This document shows positions 27,328 to 36,815 of a stretch of 64,000 bases of DNA, piece by piece (the stretch's first letter is position 1; every line of letters begins with the position of its first letter). The stretch is from assembly GCA_002257025.1 (NCBI GenBank), contig NCHA01000007.1:1-64000 (forward strand). Reading direction: 5' to 3'. The stretch is from Sphingobacteriales bacterium 16-39-50. Its GTDB lineage: Bacteria; Bacteroidota; Bacteroidia; Sphingobacteriales; Sphingobacteriaceae. The notes under the pieces were generated by a model. The model was not told the origin of the DNA and searched no databases. It saw only the letters and a list, made by a program, of their open reading frames with translations. A program made the translations under genes and the position numbers.

Positions 27328-27765
27328 ATGAGCAAAGCAATTATTAAAACCGAGAAAGGTGATATGACCGTTCAATTTTATGATAAAGATGCACCTAATA
27401 CAGTTGCAAATTTCTTGAAATTGGCCAAATCTGGTTATTATGATGGTGTAACTTTCCACAGAGTGATTAATGATTTTGTGATTCAGGGCGGAGACCCAAC
27501 AGGTACAGGTGCCGGTGGCCCGGGATATAGCATTGATTGTGAACTTGAGGGTGAGAACCAATACCACGACAGAGGTGTGCTTTCTATGGCTCATGCCGGT
27601 CGTAATACAGGTGGTTCACAGTTTTTCATTTGCCATAGCCGTACAAATACTTCTCATCTTGATCGTAATCATACCTGTTTTGGTAAGGTTATTGAGAATG
27701 TAGATGTTGTTGATGATATCCGTCAGGGTGATAAAATATTAGGAATAGAGATTGTTGAAGAATAG
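27328..27765 (+). CDS. Peptidyl-prolyl cis-trans isomerase, cyclophilin type
   Basis: A 145-residue single-domain cyclophilin without a signal peptide, hence cytoplasmic. Active-site motifs are FHRVINDFVIQGGDPTGTG (Arg, Phe and Gln of the catalytic pocket) and MAHAGRNTGGSQFFI. The start at 27328 (MSKAIIKTEKGDMTV) fits the family, whereas an upstream TTG would place the start in the promoter box. It catalyses proline isomerisation during folding. The stop runs into a heptad-repeat hairpin that probably terminates transcription. Confidence 0.93.
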   Translation: MSKAIIKTEKGDMTVQFYDKDAPNTVANFLKLAKSGYYDGVTFHRVINDFVIQGGDPTGTGAGGPGYSIDCELEGENQYHDRGVLSMAHAGRNTGGSQFFICHSRTNTSHLDRNHTCFGKVIENVDVVDDIRQGDKILGIEIVEE

Positions 27766-27848
27766 ATATGAGATATGAGATATGAGATATGAGACGCCTG
27801 AATAGCGTCTATTATGATCTCATATCTCACATCTCATATCTCATATCT
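27764..27848. repeat. Heptad inverted-repeat hairpin (GATATGA units)
   Basis: Four GATATGA-type units on the left, then an inner stem GACGC-ctgaata-GCGTC, then the inverted units TCTCATA/TCACATC on the right, all in 7-bp register. The whole folds as one long hairpin between cyclophilin and DUF5606 and ends with an A-run. It is the clearest inverted heptad element in the window. Confidence 0.85.
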
Positions 27849-27856
27849 AAAAAAAT

Positions 27857-28384
27857 ATGAATTTAAGAGGATTAGTATCCGTATCCGGTAAACCGGGATT
27901 GTTTAAACTGATTGGCCAAAATAAATCGGGCTTTATCCTGGAAACACTGGATGAGCAGAAGAATAAGATCGTAGTCAACATCAGTACTGCAAAGATGGCC
28001 TCTTTAGAAGATATTACCGTTTTTGGTGATTCGGCTGATCTGAAATTGAGCGATATTTTTCTGAAAATGAAGGATAGCAAAAATTTACCTGATGCAAAAA
28101 CTGCAGATGGAAATTCTTTGCGAGCCTATTTTACAGAAGTGGCACCAGATCATGATCAGGAACGTGTTTATGCCTCCGATATGAAGAAGATCATCAACTG
28201 GTTTAGCATCATTAAAGATCTGCCTTTATTCAATGAAGAAGCTCCTGAGCCAATAACTGATGGATCTCCGGTTGCTGCTGCAGAAACTCCGCTTGTTAAA
28301 AAGCCTGAACCTGTGAAAGAAAAACCTAAGGCTACTAAAGCTGCAGGAAAGAGCGCTACACGATTGTCTCAGAAATCGAAGTAG
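27857..28384 (+). CDS. DUF5606 domain protein
   Basis: A 175-residue cytoplasmic protein conserved in Bacteroidetes. The DUF5606 region covers residues 1-130 (MNLRGLVSVSGKPGLFKLIG, GFILETLDEQK, YFTEVAPDHDQERVYASDMK). The end is a low-complexity Lys/Pro/Ala/Glu tail (KKPEPVKEKPKATKAAGKSA) that may contact nucleic acid or be disordered. No biochemical function is known to me. It starts 8 nt after the heptad hairpin. Confidence 0.8.
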   Translation: MNLRGLVSVSGKPGLFKLIGQNKSGFILETLDEQKNKIVVNISTAKMASLEDITVFGDSADLKLSDIFLKMKDSKNLPDAKTADGNSLRAYFTEVAPDHDQERVYASDMKKIINWFSIIKDLPLFNEEAPEPITDGSPVAAAETPLVKKPEPVKEKPKATKAAGKSATRLSQKSK

Positions 28385-28490
28385 GGGATCTGAGGTCTGA
28401 AGTCAGGGCTCTGAGGTCTGAGGCCTGAAGTCGGAGGTCTGAAGTAGGAATGGATGATAGATAATCCATTTCCTATTTCCATAAATTCTG
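28385..28490. repeat. Heptad-periodic element (GGTCTGA units)
   Basis: GGTCTGA, AGTCAGG, GCTCTGA, GGTCTGA, GGCCTGA, AGTCGGA, GGTCTGA and AGTAGGA follow in strict 7-bp register after the DUF5606 stop. ATTTCCT and ATTTCCA units on the far side stay in register. It is unlike the neighbouring heptads in sequence but identical in period. Confidence 0.8.
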
Positions 28491-28492
28491 AA

Positions 28493-28615
28493 TCACAAGT
28501 AGCGTATAATCAGATATCCTATGGCAAGAGCAATCAAGATCATTATCCAAAAAAGCCTGCTTTCTTTCGATCGGTTGCCGGAGCGGAATCTGTAATTTCT
28601 TTTATAGTCTGCCAT
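28493..28615 (-). CDS. Small single-pass membrane protein (40 residues)
   Basis: Minus-strand ATG at 28615 to TGA at 28493. The protein starts MADYKRNYRFRSGNRSKESR, a basic head, followed by a single hydrophobic helix LFWIMILIALAIGYLIIRYL reaching the C-terminus; the topology suggests the head in the cytoplasm. It begins 10 nt after the rlmH stop on the same strand, so it is probably cotranslated from the rlmH transcript. No family is recognised. A frame read on the opposite strand here lacks protein-like features. Confidence 0.6.
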   Translation of the reverse strand: MADYKRNYRFRSGNRSKESRLFWIMILIALAIGYLIIRYL

Positions 28616-28625
28616 AATTCACAGC

Positions 28626-29099
28626 TTAATCATGATGATAAGGTTCTCCTTTTAAAATGGTGCATGCCCGATACAGCTGTTCAGCAAAAAATAGTCGGAT
28701 CATCTGATGTGAAAGTGTCATTTTAGAAAGGGATATTTTTTCATTACTTCGCTCATAGACTTCATTACTAAATCCATAAGGGCCTCCAATAATAAATACC
28801 ATGTGCTGGAGCCCGCTTACCATCCTTTTATTTAAATATACCGAAAAACCTCTTGAACTGAACTCTTTGCCATTCTCATCAAGCAGAATAACATGGTCGG
28901 TACTTTGAATATTTTTAAAGATCAGTTCTGCTTCCTTAGTTTTTTGTTGTTCCTGCGACAGGCTTTTCGTATTCTTTAATTCCGGGATTTCGAGTATGCG
29001 GAATGGGATATAATGTTTCAGGCGTTTCTGATAGATGTCAATCCCTTCAATCAGATATTTATCTTCTGTTTTGCCTATGGTTAAAAGAGTGATTTTCAT
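28626..29099 (-). CDS. rlmH: 23S rRNA (pseudouridine1915-N3)-methyltransferase
   Basis: A 157-residue SPOUT methyltransferase that methylates pseudouridine 1915 in helix 69 of 23S rRNA using SAM. The family start MKITLLTIGKTEDKYLIEGI, the middle LLDENGKEFSSRGFS, the SAM-knot segment FIIGGPYGFSNEVY and the end SLSKMTLSHQMIRLFFAEQL with the final YHHD are all present. Full length. Followed by a 40-residue membrane protein in the same transcript. Confidence 0.97.
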   Translation of the reverse strand: MKITLLTIGKTEDKYLIEGIDIYQKRLKHYIPFRILEIPELKNTKSLSQEQQKTKEAELIFKNIQSTDHVILLDENGKEFSSRGFSVYLNKRMVSGLQHMVFIIGGPYGFSNEVYERSNEKISLSKMTLSHQMIRLFFAEQLYRACTILKGEPYHHD

Positions 29100-29139
29100 C
29101 TGATAGCAATTGTTTTATTATCTGTGCAGGCCCGTATCG

Positions 29140-31707
29140 TTAACGTAATATAGTCACCGGACCTGTTTTTTTGATCATATTTCCATTAAAATCGACGGCA
29201 TCAATTAAATAGTAATAAGTCCCAACCGGTAAGGGTTCATTATTGAATGTACCTTTCCAATGATTAAAAAGATTGTCGGATACAAACATAGAAACACCGA
29301 ATCTATTGAATATCTGTATTTTGTAAGATTTAATATTGGTCATACTGATCACAAATTCATCATTCAAAGCATCGTTATTAGGCGTAAATGTATTAGGGAT
29401 GAACAGGATATTGTTTGCACTAATCATGAACTTGCCTTGTGCAGTGGATGCGCTGCAAACCGAGCTTTTAAAGACAGTAAGGCTTACATCAAAATCCCCT
29501 GCACTGAGGTAGGTATGTTCGGGATCCTTATCGGTAGAGGTATTTCCATCCCCAAAATCCCATAAGAAAGCATCTGCATCTGTTGATTCATTAAAAAAGC
29601 TGACACGGATAGGGAATGAAAGTTTTGCGGGCGGCTTTGGCTCTGAACGGAATGCCGCCACCGGGTTCTTATAAATAGGAGGTACTACAATACTCACCGT
29701 TTCAGTATTGCAATTTCCTCTGCTTAAAGTCAGGGAATATGTGCCTGCTACTACTTCACTTGTAACCGGTATTTCAGGTGATTGCATATTGGAGCTGAAA
29801 TTGTTCGGGCCGGTCCAGTTATATGTAACATCACTTTGCGCGGCAGTGCTGAGTCTGATTACGTCAGTCAGGCAGAAATCAGGTTTGTTGACAATGATTG
29901 CAGGTTTTGCCGGACTTAAAGCCACGATAATCTCTTGTGTGAAAACGCTGATACAGCCTGAGCTTCCTTCAGCCTCGAGGCGGATGATCTTGGTCCCTGA
30001 GCTAGAATAGGTAATCGTATTTACCGGATTACTGCCGCCGGGAGGAATATTTGAACCTGCTCCAAAATCCCATCGGAGTTTCTGGAAGTCTTTGGAGTTA
30101 TTCGTAAAAGTAAAGCTTTGTCCGACTGTGCAGGGATTATTATTGGTTATAACAAATGAGGCTGTTGGTGTTTGACCGATTGAAGCTATTGTGACAGATG
30201 CCGGGTCGCTGGTACAAGCATTCAGGCTAACAGTTACAGAGTATGTGCCCGCCTTTCCAGGGCCGTCAACCGGGACTTTAATTTCTGCAGTGCTTGAGCT
30301 AAATCCTCCGGGACCAGTCCAGGAATAGCTTGCACCTTCAAGAATGGGTGTACTCAGCTCAATTATTTCGCCGATACAATACCTTGGTTTTAAACCAGTG
30401 ATTTGCGGAAGTGCAGGTTTTAAGCCAACAAGAAAAGATTCCGTGATGCTAACAGCACAGCCATCTTCATTAAATACCTGCAATACAGCTGTTTTAAACC
30501 CCGGACTGGAGTAAGTTACTGTATGTGGTCCGGCAGTATTCGCAGTAGCAATGCTGGCACCTTCGCCAAAGTTCCATTCAGCTCTGGTATAATTTTTTGA
30601 TCCTGTATTGTTGAAAGTGAAACTCTGGGTAGGACTACATGGCTGATTCTTTGTAAGTACGATTTTGGCTTCAGGGCCGACAAACTCTCCTGTGCCTCCG
30701 AACTCTAATTTGAAGCCATTGGTATTTCCAGGGGTGAACCTATCAATTATTAGCGCATAAGTATGCCCTTGTATCATATCGATATAGCGAAGGTAACCAT
30801 CCTGCCCCCCTCTTCCGCAGCCACTTTCCTCGGTAAGGTCAGTAGAAGTCATATTCATGCCTGTTCTAAAGTATAAGGGCTCATTGGGGCATCTATTATC
30901 AAAGGTAACTCCATGCCCTGCGGCACATCGAAGCAAAACCTTATTGTTAAAGTTACCTGTTGGTCCCAGGTCATATAAAACCCAATCGATGTCGTCTGTA
31001 TTGACCATGGGGATTATGTCCATAGTTAAAGTACCATTGTTTGCTGCAGTCCATTTATACCAGACTGAATTAGACTCTTGTCCCAAACAGGAGCCGGCAG
31101 TTTCTGTATTATTTGTTCCTGCACCTTCCAATTTCAATTCAGAAAAGCTTTGTTTATTACACAATACAGAAGCAGTATTAAAATCCTGTCCAGCTTTTAA
31201 TGGTGCAAAATAATTGTTTAAACAAAGTCTGAATGTACCTGTACCGTTGTTTCTGGCACTAACTCGGATATAATACTCTTTTCCGACTGTCAGTCCGCCC
31301 TTATTATAGGTTGAAATCGAATTTCCTGCTGCCAGGCTACCAACCAATGAAGAATAATTAGTGGTAGTACCGGATTTCTCAATCGTGTACATTGCGATTT
31401 GAGGATCACGCAATGTTCCACCAGAACTGCCACCACCTGTGCTGTTACCGGTAACGGTTACTGTTACATCAAAAGCACTTGCTGTAAATTTGAACCATAC
31501 ATCTCTGCCGGTTTCACCTGCCGGCCATTGCGATCCAGACCCGACAGCCCCTTCATCCGTTGCATTGATATTTGAGTAAGCTGCATCTGCCGAGCATTTT
31601 GAAGGTTCAATTAATGGAATGGCCTTGTCCCAACTGTCGTTTGCAGGTTGTGCAAATGCAGTAAACACTGAAAGGAAAAGAAGGAAAAAAAGTGAAATGT
31701 ATCTCAA
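29140..31707 (-). CDS. Secreted PKD-repeat protein with T9SS type-B (CHU_C) C-terminal domain
   Basis: An 855-residue surface protein with a Sec signal (MRYISLFFLLFLSVFTAFAQ). The N-terminal 330 residues look like a carbohydrate/adhesion beta-domain (GRDVWFKFTASAFDVTVTVT, SVWYKWTAANNGTLTMDI). Then come at least three PKD-type repeats: ARAEWNFGEG-type at about 380, LRWDFGAGSNIPPGG at about 545 and AFLWDFGDGNTSTDKDPEHT at about 715. It ends with NILFIPNTFTPNNDALNDEF and PVGTYYYLIDAVDFNGN, the gliding-motility-associated type-B sorting domain of type IX secretion. It is probably released or attached at the cell surface; the ligand is unknown. Confidence 0.9.
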   Translation of the reverse strand: MRYISLFFLLFLSVFTAFAQPANDSWDKAIPLIEPSKCSADAAYSNINATDEGAVGSGSQWPAGETGRDVWFKFTASAFDVTVTVTGNSTGGGSSGGTLRDPQIAMYTIEKSGTTTNYSSLVGSLAAGNSISTYNKGGLTVGKEYYIRVSARNNGTGTFRLCLNNYFAPLKAGQDFNTASVLCNKQSFSELKLEGAGTNNTETAGSCLGQESNSVWYKWTAANNGTLTMDIIPMVNTDDIDWVLYDLGPTGNFNNKVLLRCAAGHGVTFDNRCPNEPLYFRTGMNMTSTDLTEESGCGRGGQDGYLRYIDMIQGHTYALIIDRFTPGNTNGFKLEFGGTGEFVGPEAKIVLTKNQPCSPTQSFTFNNTGSKNYTRAEWNFGEGASIATANTAGPHTVTYSSPGFKTAVLQVFNEDGCAVSITESFLVGLKPALPQITGLKPRYCIGEIIELSTPILEGASYSWTGPGGFSSSTAEIKVPVDGPGKAGTYSVTVSLNACTSDPASVTIASIGQTPTASFVITNNNPCTVGQSFTFTNNSKDFQKLRWDFGAGSNIPPGGSNPVNTITYSSSGTKIIRLEAEGSSGCISVFTQEIIVALSPAKPAIIVNKPDFCLTDVIRLSTAAQSDVTYNWTGPNNFSSNMQSPEIPVTSEVVAGTYSLTLSRGNCNTETVSIVVPPIYKNPVAAFRSEPKPPAKLSFPIRVSFFNESTDADAFLWDFGDGNTSTDKDPEHTYLSAGDFDVSLTVFKSSVCSASTAQGKFMISANNILFIPNTFTPNNDALNDEFVISMTNIKSYKIQIFNRFGVSMFVSDNLFNHWKGTFNNEPLPVGTYYYLIDAVDFNGNMIKKTGPVTILR

Positions 31708-31763
31708 TTTTCTGATGTAGGCTGTTACGAAAATACGAAAAAAGCCTCCCGGTTAGTTCATTG

Positions 31764-32056
31764 TCTGAACTTTGATTTTTATGATTAGCATGATTTTTAT
31801 GATTCATTCTATCATAATAATCAAATAAATCACCTGAATCATGGTTCAGACAAAGGGTGGATGTTATCTGAACTTTGATTTTTATGATTAGTATGATTTT
31901 TGTGATTCATACTTTCATATAAATCAATTAAATCACCTGAATCATGGTTCAGACAAAGGGTGGATGTTATCTGAACTTTGATTTTTATGATTAGCATGAT
32001 TTTTAAGATTCATTCTATCATAATAATCAAATAAATCACCTGAATCATGGTTCAGA
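31764..32056. repeat. Three tandem 87-bp palindromic units at 103-bp period
   Basis: Units at 31764-31850, 31867-31953 and 31970-32056 each begin TCTGAAC (or TCTGAAC-like) and end GTTCAGA and are separated by the 16-bp spacer CAAAGGGTGGATGTTA. Within each unit TGATT-type words recur every 9 bp (TTATGATTA, GCATGATTT, TTATGATTC) and the second half is the inverse of the first. The third unit differs from the first by single bases only, the second by several. They lie between the divergent-looking ends of two minus-strand genes, and no gene is inside. Confidence 0.9.
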
Positions 32057-32068
32057 CAAAGGAAAAAA

Positions 32069-32935
32069 TTACTTATTCAATATTCCCTTTCTCACCTGAG
32101 CTTTCATCAATTCACCATCTGGGTCGAGGCTTGTTTTTAATTTCGTGAAGGCCAATGTGCCCTCAGAAGTGAGGTAGCGGACTTTAGGATTCGGGTCATT
32201 CATGCATCTGATGATTACAGATGCGATATCTGCCGGCTTCTGAAAGGCTTTTTCCTTAAATTCTTTCGTAAAAGTAGAGCGGTAAGCCATATAATCTTCC
32301 ATCAGAGGTTTGTAGTCATCATTTAGAATACCACCGGTCGACTCGAAATATTCAGTAAGGCTATTACCGAATTCTGTGATCGTGCCTCCGGGCTCAATCA
32401 GTGATACATTAATCCCAAAATAAGGCTCCAAATATGTTGCAAGACTTTCTGTTAAACCTTCAAGTGCAAATTTTGCGGCGCAATAAATCTCGTTTACCGG
32501 AGAACCTACAATTCCCCCGACCGAAGAAACATTGATGATATGGCCGCTTTTTTGTTTGCGCATAAACGGCATTACAGCTTTGCTGCAGCGGATAGGTCCA
32601 TAGAAGTTAACATCCATCACCTGCTGAATTTCTTCCATGCTTGCCTGCTCCATCGGTTTGATAAATCCCGCTCCGGCATTATTGATCAGTACATCAATCT
32701 TTTGTTCGGCCGAAATGATTTCAGCAATGCATGCTGTTATGCTTTTTTCATCCTGGACATCCAGTTGCAGAACCCGGAGTTTAACTTTTCTTTTATCAAT
32801 TTCCTGATCCAGCAAAGCTCTTTTATTCAGGTTACGCATTGTTGCATAAACCTGATGGCCCTGCTCAGCAAGCTGAACCGCAGTTTCGAGTCCGATGCCG
32901 GTTGAAGTCCCGGTAATGAGAATTACTTTTGACAT
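32069..32935 (-). CDS. SDR family oxidoreductase
   Basis: A 288-residue short-chain dehydrogenase/reductase. The cofactor motif ITGTSTGIGLE (TGxxxGIG) is at the N-terminus, NNAG is in LINNAGAGF, the catalytic Ser is in NVSSVGGIVGS, and YCAAK supplies the Tyr and Lys. ATMRNLNKR after beta2 suggests NADP(H) preference. It is a classical SDR; the substrate is not readable. It is separated from aconitase by a terminator and from the upstream adhesin by the 103-bp repeats. Confidence 0.9.
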   Translation of the reverse strand: MSKVILITGTSTGIGLETAVQLAEQGHQVYATMRNLNKRALLDQEIDKRKVKLRVLQLDVQDEKSITACIAEIISAEQKIDVLINNAGAGFIKPMEQASMEEIQQVMDVNFYGPIRCSKAVMPFMRKQKSGHIINVSSVGGIVGSPVNEIYCAAKFALEGLTESLATYLEPYFGINVSLIEPGGTITEFGNSLTEYFESTGGILNDDYKPLMEDYMAYRSTFTKEFKEKAFQKPADIASVIIRCMNDPNPKVRYLTSEGTLAFTKLKTSLDPDGELMKAQVRKGILNK

Positions 32936-32973
32936 GATGAAATTTTTATAAAATAGAACTGGATTAAAAGCAA

Positions 32974-33004
32974 AAAGCCAAAAGTATTGAACTTTTGGCT
33001 TTTA
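32974..33004 (-). terminator. Terminator of the aconitase gene
   Basis: AAAAGCCAAAAGT (32974-32986) pairs perfectly with ACTTTTGGCTTTT (32992-33004). On the minus strand it lies 20 nt after the aconitase stop and is followed by a short T run. Confidence 0.8.
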
Positions 33005-33023
33005 AATTATATCAGGTTTTTAA

Positions 33024-35291
33024 TTAACCCTTTTGATTCATTCTGATGATATTTAATGCACCACCTGCTTTGAACCATTCGATTTGCTGCTCATTATAAG
33101 TATGGTTTACACTGAATGATTCAGTATTTCCATCTGCATGATGAAGCACAATGCTCAATGGTTTGCCGGGAGTGAAATCATTTAATCCACAGATATCAAT
33201 CGTATCATCTTCAAGAATACGGTCATAATCATTTACATCTTCAAATGTCAATGCAAGCATTCCCTGTTTTTTGAGGTTGGTTTCATGAATACGTGCAAAT
33301 GATTTTACCAGAATGGCACGTACACCAAGGTGTCTTGGCTCCATTGCAGCATGTTCACGAGATGATCCTTCTCCATAATTTTCATCTCCAACAACAATGC
33401 TGCCTACTCCAGCCGCCTTGTATGCACGGGCTGTAGCAGGTACTGATCCGTAAGCACCATCAAGCTGGTTTTTTACGTTATCTGCTTTTTCGTTGAAGAA
33501 ATTCGTTGCTCCGATGAGCATATTATTAGAGATATTATCGAGGTGACCACGGAACTTCAACCATGGACCAGCCATAGAAATATGATCAGTAGTACATTTT
33601 CCTTTTGCTTTGATCAGAAGTTTTAATCCTGTAATGTCTGTTCCTTCCCATGCTTTGAATGGATCAAGCAATTGAAGACGTGCAGAATTTGGATCTACGA
33701 TCACACTTACTTTAGTTCCGTCTTCAGCCGGAGCCTGGTATCCTGCATCTTCTACTGCAAATCCTTTGGTAGGCATTTCAAGACCTTGTGGCTCATCAAG
33801 TTTAACCTGTACACCTTCTGAGTTAGTCAGTGTGTCGGTCAATGGGTTGAAAGCTAAATCACCCGCAATGGTCATTGCAGTAACAATCTCTGGAGATGCT
33901 ACGAATGCATGGGTATTCGGGTTTCCGTCGTTACGCGACTTGAAGTTTCTATTAAATGAGGTAATGATTGAGTTTTTACGGGTAGGGTCATCACTATGAC
34001 GTGCCCACTGCCCGATACATGGTCCGCAGGCATTTGCCAGAACCACACCACCCATTTTCTCGAAAGTATTCAGGTAACCGTCGCGCTCTACAGTATAACG
34101 TACAAGTTCTGAACCAGGTGTAATTGTAAATTCAGCCTTAGCTACCAGTTTCTTATCTACCGCCTGTTGAGCCAGAGATGCTGCTCTCGAAATATCTTCA
34201 TAAGAAGAATTGGTACATGAACCGATCAAACCAACTTCTAAAGTTTGCGGCCATCCGTTGTCACGTACTGCTTCTGCAAATTTTGATATTGGCCAAGCCG
34301 CATCCGGCGTAAAAGGACCGTTTATATGAGGTTCAAGAGTTGACAGATCAATCTCAATCACCTGATCAAAATAGTTTTGAGGATTAGCGTAAACTTCATC
34401 ATCTCCTGTTAAGTGTTCTTTAACCTGATCTGCAAGTTTTGCAATTTCTTCTCTTTCAGTTCCTTTTAAATAAGTCGCAATTTTATCATCGTAACCGAAT
34501 ACTGAAGTGGTTGCACCTATTTCAGCACCCATGTTACAGATTGTTCCTTTTCCGGTTGCTGAAAGTGATCTTGCTCCTTCTCCGAAATACTCAACGATAT
34601 ATCCAGTACCGCCTTTTACAGTCAGGATACCGGCAACTTTAAGAATTACATCTTTTGCAGAGGCCCAACCTGAAAGTTTACCTGTTAGTTTTACACCGAT
34701 CAGCTTAGGGAACTTTAACTCCCATGCCAAACCTGCCATTACATCACATGCATCAGCACCACCAACACCAATGGCAATCATACCTAAACCACCTGCATTT
34801 GGTGTATGAGAATCGGTTCCGATCATCATACCTCCCGGGAATGCATAGTTTTCTAAAACTACCTGGTGGATAATACCCGCACCCGGTTTCCAGAAACCAA
34901 TTCCATATTTGTTTGATACAGATGCAAGGAAATCATAAACTTCTTTATTCTGAGTATTGGCAGTTGCCAAATCCTGGTCAGCACCAATTTTCGCCTGAAT
35001 CAGGTGATCGCAGTGTACAGTTGAAGGTACAGCTACAGTTGGTCTGCCGGCTTGCATAAACTGCAATAATGCCATTTGAGCTGTTGCATCCTGCATCGCA
35101 ACACGATCAGGAGCGAAGTCAACATAAGTCACTCCGCGCTCATGCGCTTCAGTTGCGTTGCCATCCCATAAGTGGGCGTATAAAATTTTCTCTGTTAATG
35201 TAAGGGGCTTACCAACAACTTTACGCGCTGCCGCAAGACGCGGACCGTAGTTGTCATAAACCTTTTTGATCATGTCTAAATCAAATGCCAT
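33024..35291 (-). CDS. acn: Aconitate hydratase (mitochondrial type)
   Basis: A 755-residue TCA-cycle enzyme isomerising citrate to isocitrate through a 4Fe-4S cluster. The cluster Cys residues are in [11 protein letters not shown] and [10 protein letters not shown]. The catalytic segments [13 protein letters not shown] and [20 protein letters not shown] are present, and the swivel domain has [19 protein letters not shown]. It matches the mitochondrial-type clade ([15 protein letters not shown] start) rather than the longer AcnA or the AcnB type. It is full length and monocistronic, with a terminator downstream and a TAACTTCG -7-like box about 45 nt upstream. Confidence 0.96.
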   Translation of the reverse strand: MAFDLDMIKKVYDNYGPRLAAARKVVGKPLTLTEKILYAHLWDGNATEAHERGVTYVDFAPDRVAMQDATAQMALLQFMQAGRPTVAVPSTVHCDHLIQAKIGADQDLATANTQNKEVYDFLASVSNKYGIGFWKPGAGIIHQVVLENYAFPGGMMIGTDSHTPNAGGLGMIAIGVGGADACDVMAGLAWELKFPKLIGVKLTGKLSGWASAKDVILKVAGILTVKGGTGYIVEYFGEGARSLSATGKGTICNMGAEIGATTSVFGYDDKIATYLKGTEREEIAKLADQVKEHLTGDDEVYANPQNYFDQVIEIDLSTLEPHINGPFTPDAAWPISKFAEAVRDNGWPQTLEVGLIGSCTNSSYEDISRAASLAQQAVDKKLVAKAEFTITPGSELVRYTVERDGYLNTFEKMGGVVLANACGPCIGQWARHSDDPTRKNSIITSFNRNFKSRNDGNPNTHAFVASPEIVTAMTIAGDLAFNPLTDTLTNSEGVQVKLDEPQGLEMPTKGFAVEDAGYQAPAEDGTKVSVIVDPNSARLQLLDPFKAWEGTDITGLKLLIKAKGKCTTDHISMAGPWLKFRGHLDNISNNMLIGATNFFNEKADNVKNQLDGAYGSVPATARAYKAAGVGSIVVGDENYGEGSSREHAAMEPRHLGVRAILVKSFARIHETNLKKQGMLALTFEDVNDYDRILEDDTIDICGLNDFTPGKPLSIVLHHADGNTESFSVNHTYNEQQIEWFKAGGALNIIRMNQKG

Positions 35292-35546
35292 CTTATTTGC
35301 TTGATTTTAATTTATTTCCAATTCTAATTGCGAGCGAAGTTACATAAAACGACCTTAAAAATGAATAGATAAGGGCATTGAAAACGCAAAAAAATATGCA
35401 TTATCTGAAAAATAATACACAATTTCCCGAAAATGAAGGTGGAGAGAAGCTTAGAATTACCAGAGTTAGATACAAGGAAGGGTAAAATAATGCTTTAGAT
35501 TATATTAACGTGAGTTCGATATTAGGTTATAAAAAGATTAATATTT

Positions 35547-35681
35547 AACCACATAGATTGAATTTATTGTGCTTTCAAGGAGACATAGATTGGAAATCAC
35601 ATAGATTGAAGCGAAGCTTCAATGCTATCTGTGTCTAAAATGTAGGTTACAAGCAATAAAGTACTATGTTTCTATGTGGTT
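35547..35681. repeat. 8-bp-periodic inverted-repeat element
   Basis: The outer arms AACCACATAG and CTATGTGGTT are inverted. ACATAGAT recurs at 35551, 35583 and 35599, that is at spacings of 32 and 16, both multiples of 8. GAAGCGAAGCTTC forms a central palindrome. The surrounding gap 35292-35954 contains nothing else convincing; a TTG-started frame at 35747-35941 is not supported. Confidence 0.7.
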
Positions 35682-35945
35682 TTTAAAATATTATGTCGAG
35701 TTCACCTTATATAAGATAAGGCTCTGGAACAATAATAATTTGTTTTTTGAAACCAATACCTGTATGTTATAGGCCAATTCAGCCCTTTCCTTCAGAGTAT
35801 TTCCGGCAAGAAATCGCGTTCTATTTCAAATTACGATTAGCCGGAAGATACCTCCTCCGGCAAGGTTTATTTTACCCGGAGCTGTTTTTCATTGGGACGG
35901 ACAGCCCGGCAAGATTTTATCTGGAACTTAAATTAAAATAGAATA

Positions 35946-35981
35946 AATGAGGAATTATAAGCTCAGGCTTAGTTCCTCATT
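35946..35981 (-). terminator. Hairpin terminator overlapping the OsmC gene end
   Basis: AATGAGGAA (35946-35954) and TTCCTCATT (35973-35981) form a stem. The OsmC stop codon and last codons lie in the loop, and a T run follows on the minus strand. Confidence 0.6.
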
Positions 35982-36416
35982 TTTATTTGTGAATATTTGA
36001 ATATCGTTATAATTTACTTCCCATGTTACCGGAAGAGCCTTTTTGAGCATGCTACTTACCCCGCAGTATTTTTCTTGAGAATCGGTAACAGCTTTCATTG
36101 CTGCATCTTTTGCAGATTCAGAACCTTTAAAATTATAGATCAGGTGTATAGCAATATATTCAATCGGTGCTTGTTTGCTTAGTTCTCCGATTGCTTTGAT
36201 ATCAAAATCATCTACCGGCTGTCCAAATTTTCTTAGCAAGGCTACAACATCCATCCCCGTACAACCCGAAAGGGCTGTCAGCACAAAAGGCTTTGGAACA
36301 GGTCCATTGTCTTCGCCACCAACTTTTTCAGGTGCATCCATAATTACGGTATGGCCGTTTACCAAGGCATTGAACTGCATTTTACCCATCCATTGGGTCT
36401 CAATTTCATGTGTCAT
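35955..36416 (-). CDS. OsmC family protein
   Basis: A 153-residue OsmC/Ohr-fold protein, a thiol-dependent peroxide-detoxifying family. The two conserved Cys are seen in LTALSGCTGMDVVALL (about residue 52) and KYCGVSSMLKKALPV (about residue 118). The length is normal. It lies 12 nt downstream of the DUF302 gene and probably shares its transcript. It belongs to the general OsmC-like rather than the Ohr group by its short N-terminus. A role in redox or sulfur stress is likely; the substrate is unknown. Confidence 0.88.
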   Translation of the reverse strand: MTHEIETQWMGKMQFNALVNGHTVIMDAPEKVGGEDNGPVPKPFVLTALSGCTGMDVVALLRKFGQPVDDFDIKAIGELSKQAPIEYIAIHLIYNFKGSESAKDAAMKAVTDSQEKYCGVSSMLKKALPVTWEVNYNDIQIFTNKNEELSLSL

Positions 36417-36428
36417 GATTGCTGATTT

Positions 36429-36815
36429 CTAGAGATTTTCGATTACTCTGCGTAATTTTCCGCTTACAGATGAAGCGACATCTCCTAGTGAATCATTTTT
36501 TATTGCCATCATTGAGGCAATCGGATCAATTGCCGAAACTTCAATCTTACCATCTTCGTGTTCCTGGACAACTACATTGCAGGGCAGCATAGTGCCAACC
36601 TTGTCCTCAGACTTAATTGCCTCAAAAGCAAAGTTTGGATTGCAGGCACCCAGAATACGATATTTGCGGAAATCCACGTCAAGTTTCTTTTTAAAGGTTT
36701 CTTTAACATCAATTTCAGTAAGTACACCGAATCCTTCTTTTTTAAGTTCATCAGTAACTTTTGTAATTGCTGTATCAAAATCTGTGTTTAATGTTTTTGA
36801 AAAATAATAGCTCAT
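36429..36815 (-). CDS. DUF302 domain protein
   Basis: A 128-residue cytoplasmic protein composed of one DUF302 domain: FDTAITKVTDELKKEGFGVL, IDVKETFKKKLDVDFRKY, ILGACNPNFAFEAI and LPCNVVVQEHEDGKIEVSA. DUF302 proteins are small alpha/beta proteins often located with sulfur, redox or metal stress genes; no activity is established. It is directly upstream of OsmC and divergent from a DGC-domain protein, consistent with such a stress cluster. Confidence 0.9.
   Translation of the reverse strand: MSYYFSKTLNTDFDTAITKVTDELKKEGFGVLTEIDVKETFKKKLDVDFRKYRILGACNPNFAFEAIKSEDKVGTMLPCNVVVQEHEDGKIEVSAIDPIASMMAIKNDSLGDVASSVSGKLRRVIENL

Noticed and set aside
28454..28726. 90-residue plus-strand frame overlapping rlmH
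   Set aside because: Most of it is antisense to rlmH and to the small membrane protein; no protein-like features.
35747..35941. 64-residue frame with a TTG start
   Set aside because: No family resemblance, rare start and isolated position next to a repeat element.
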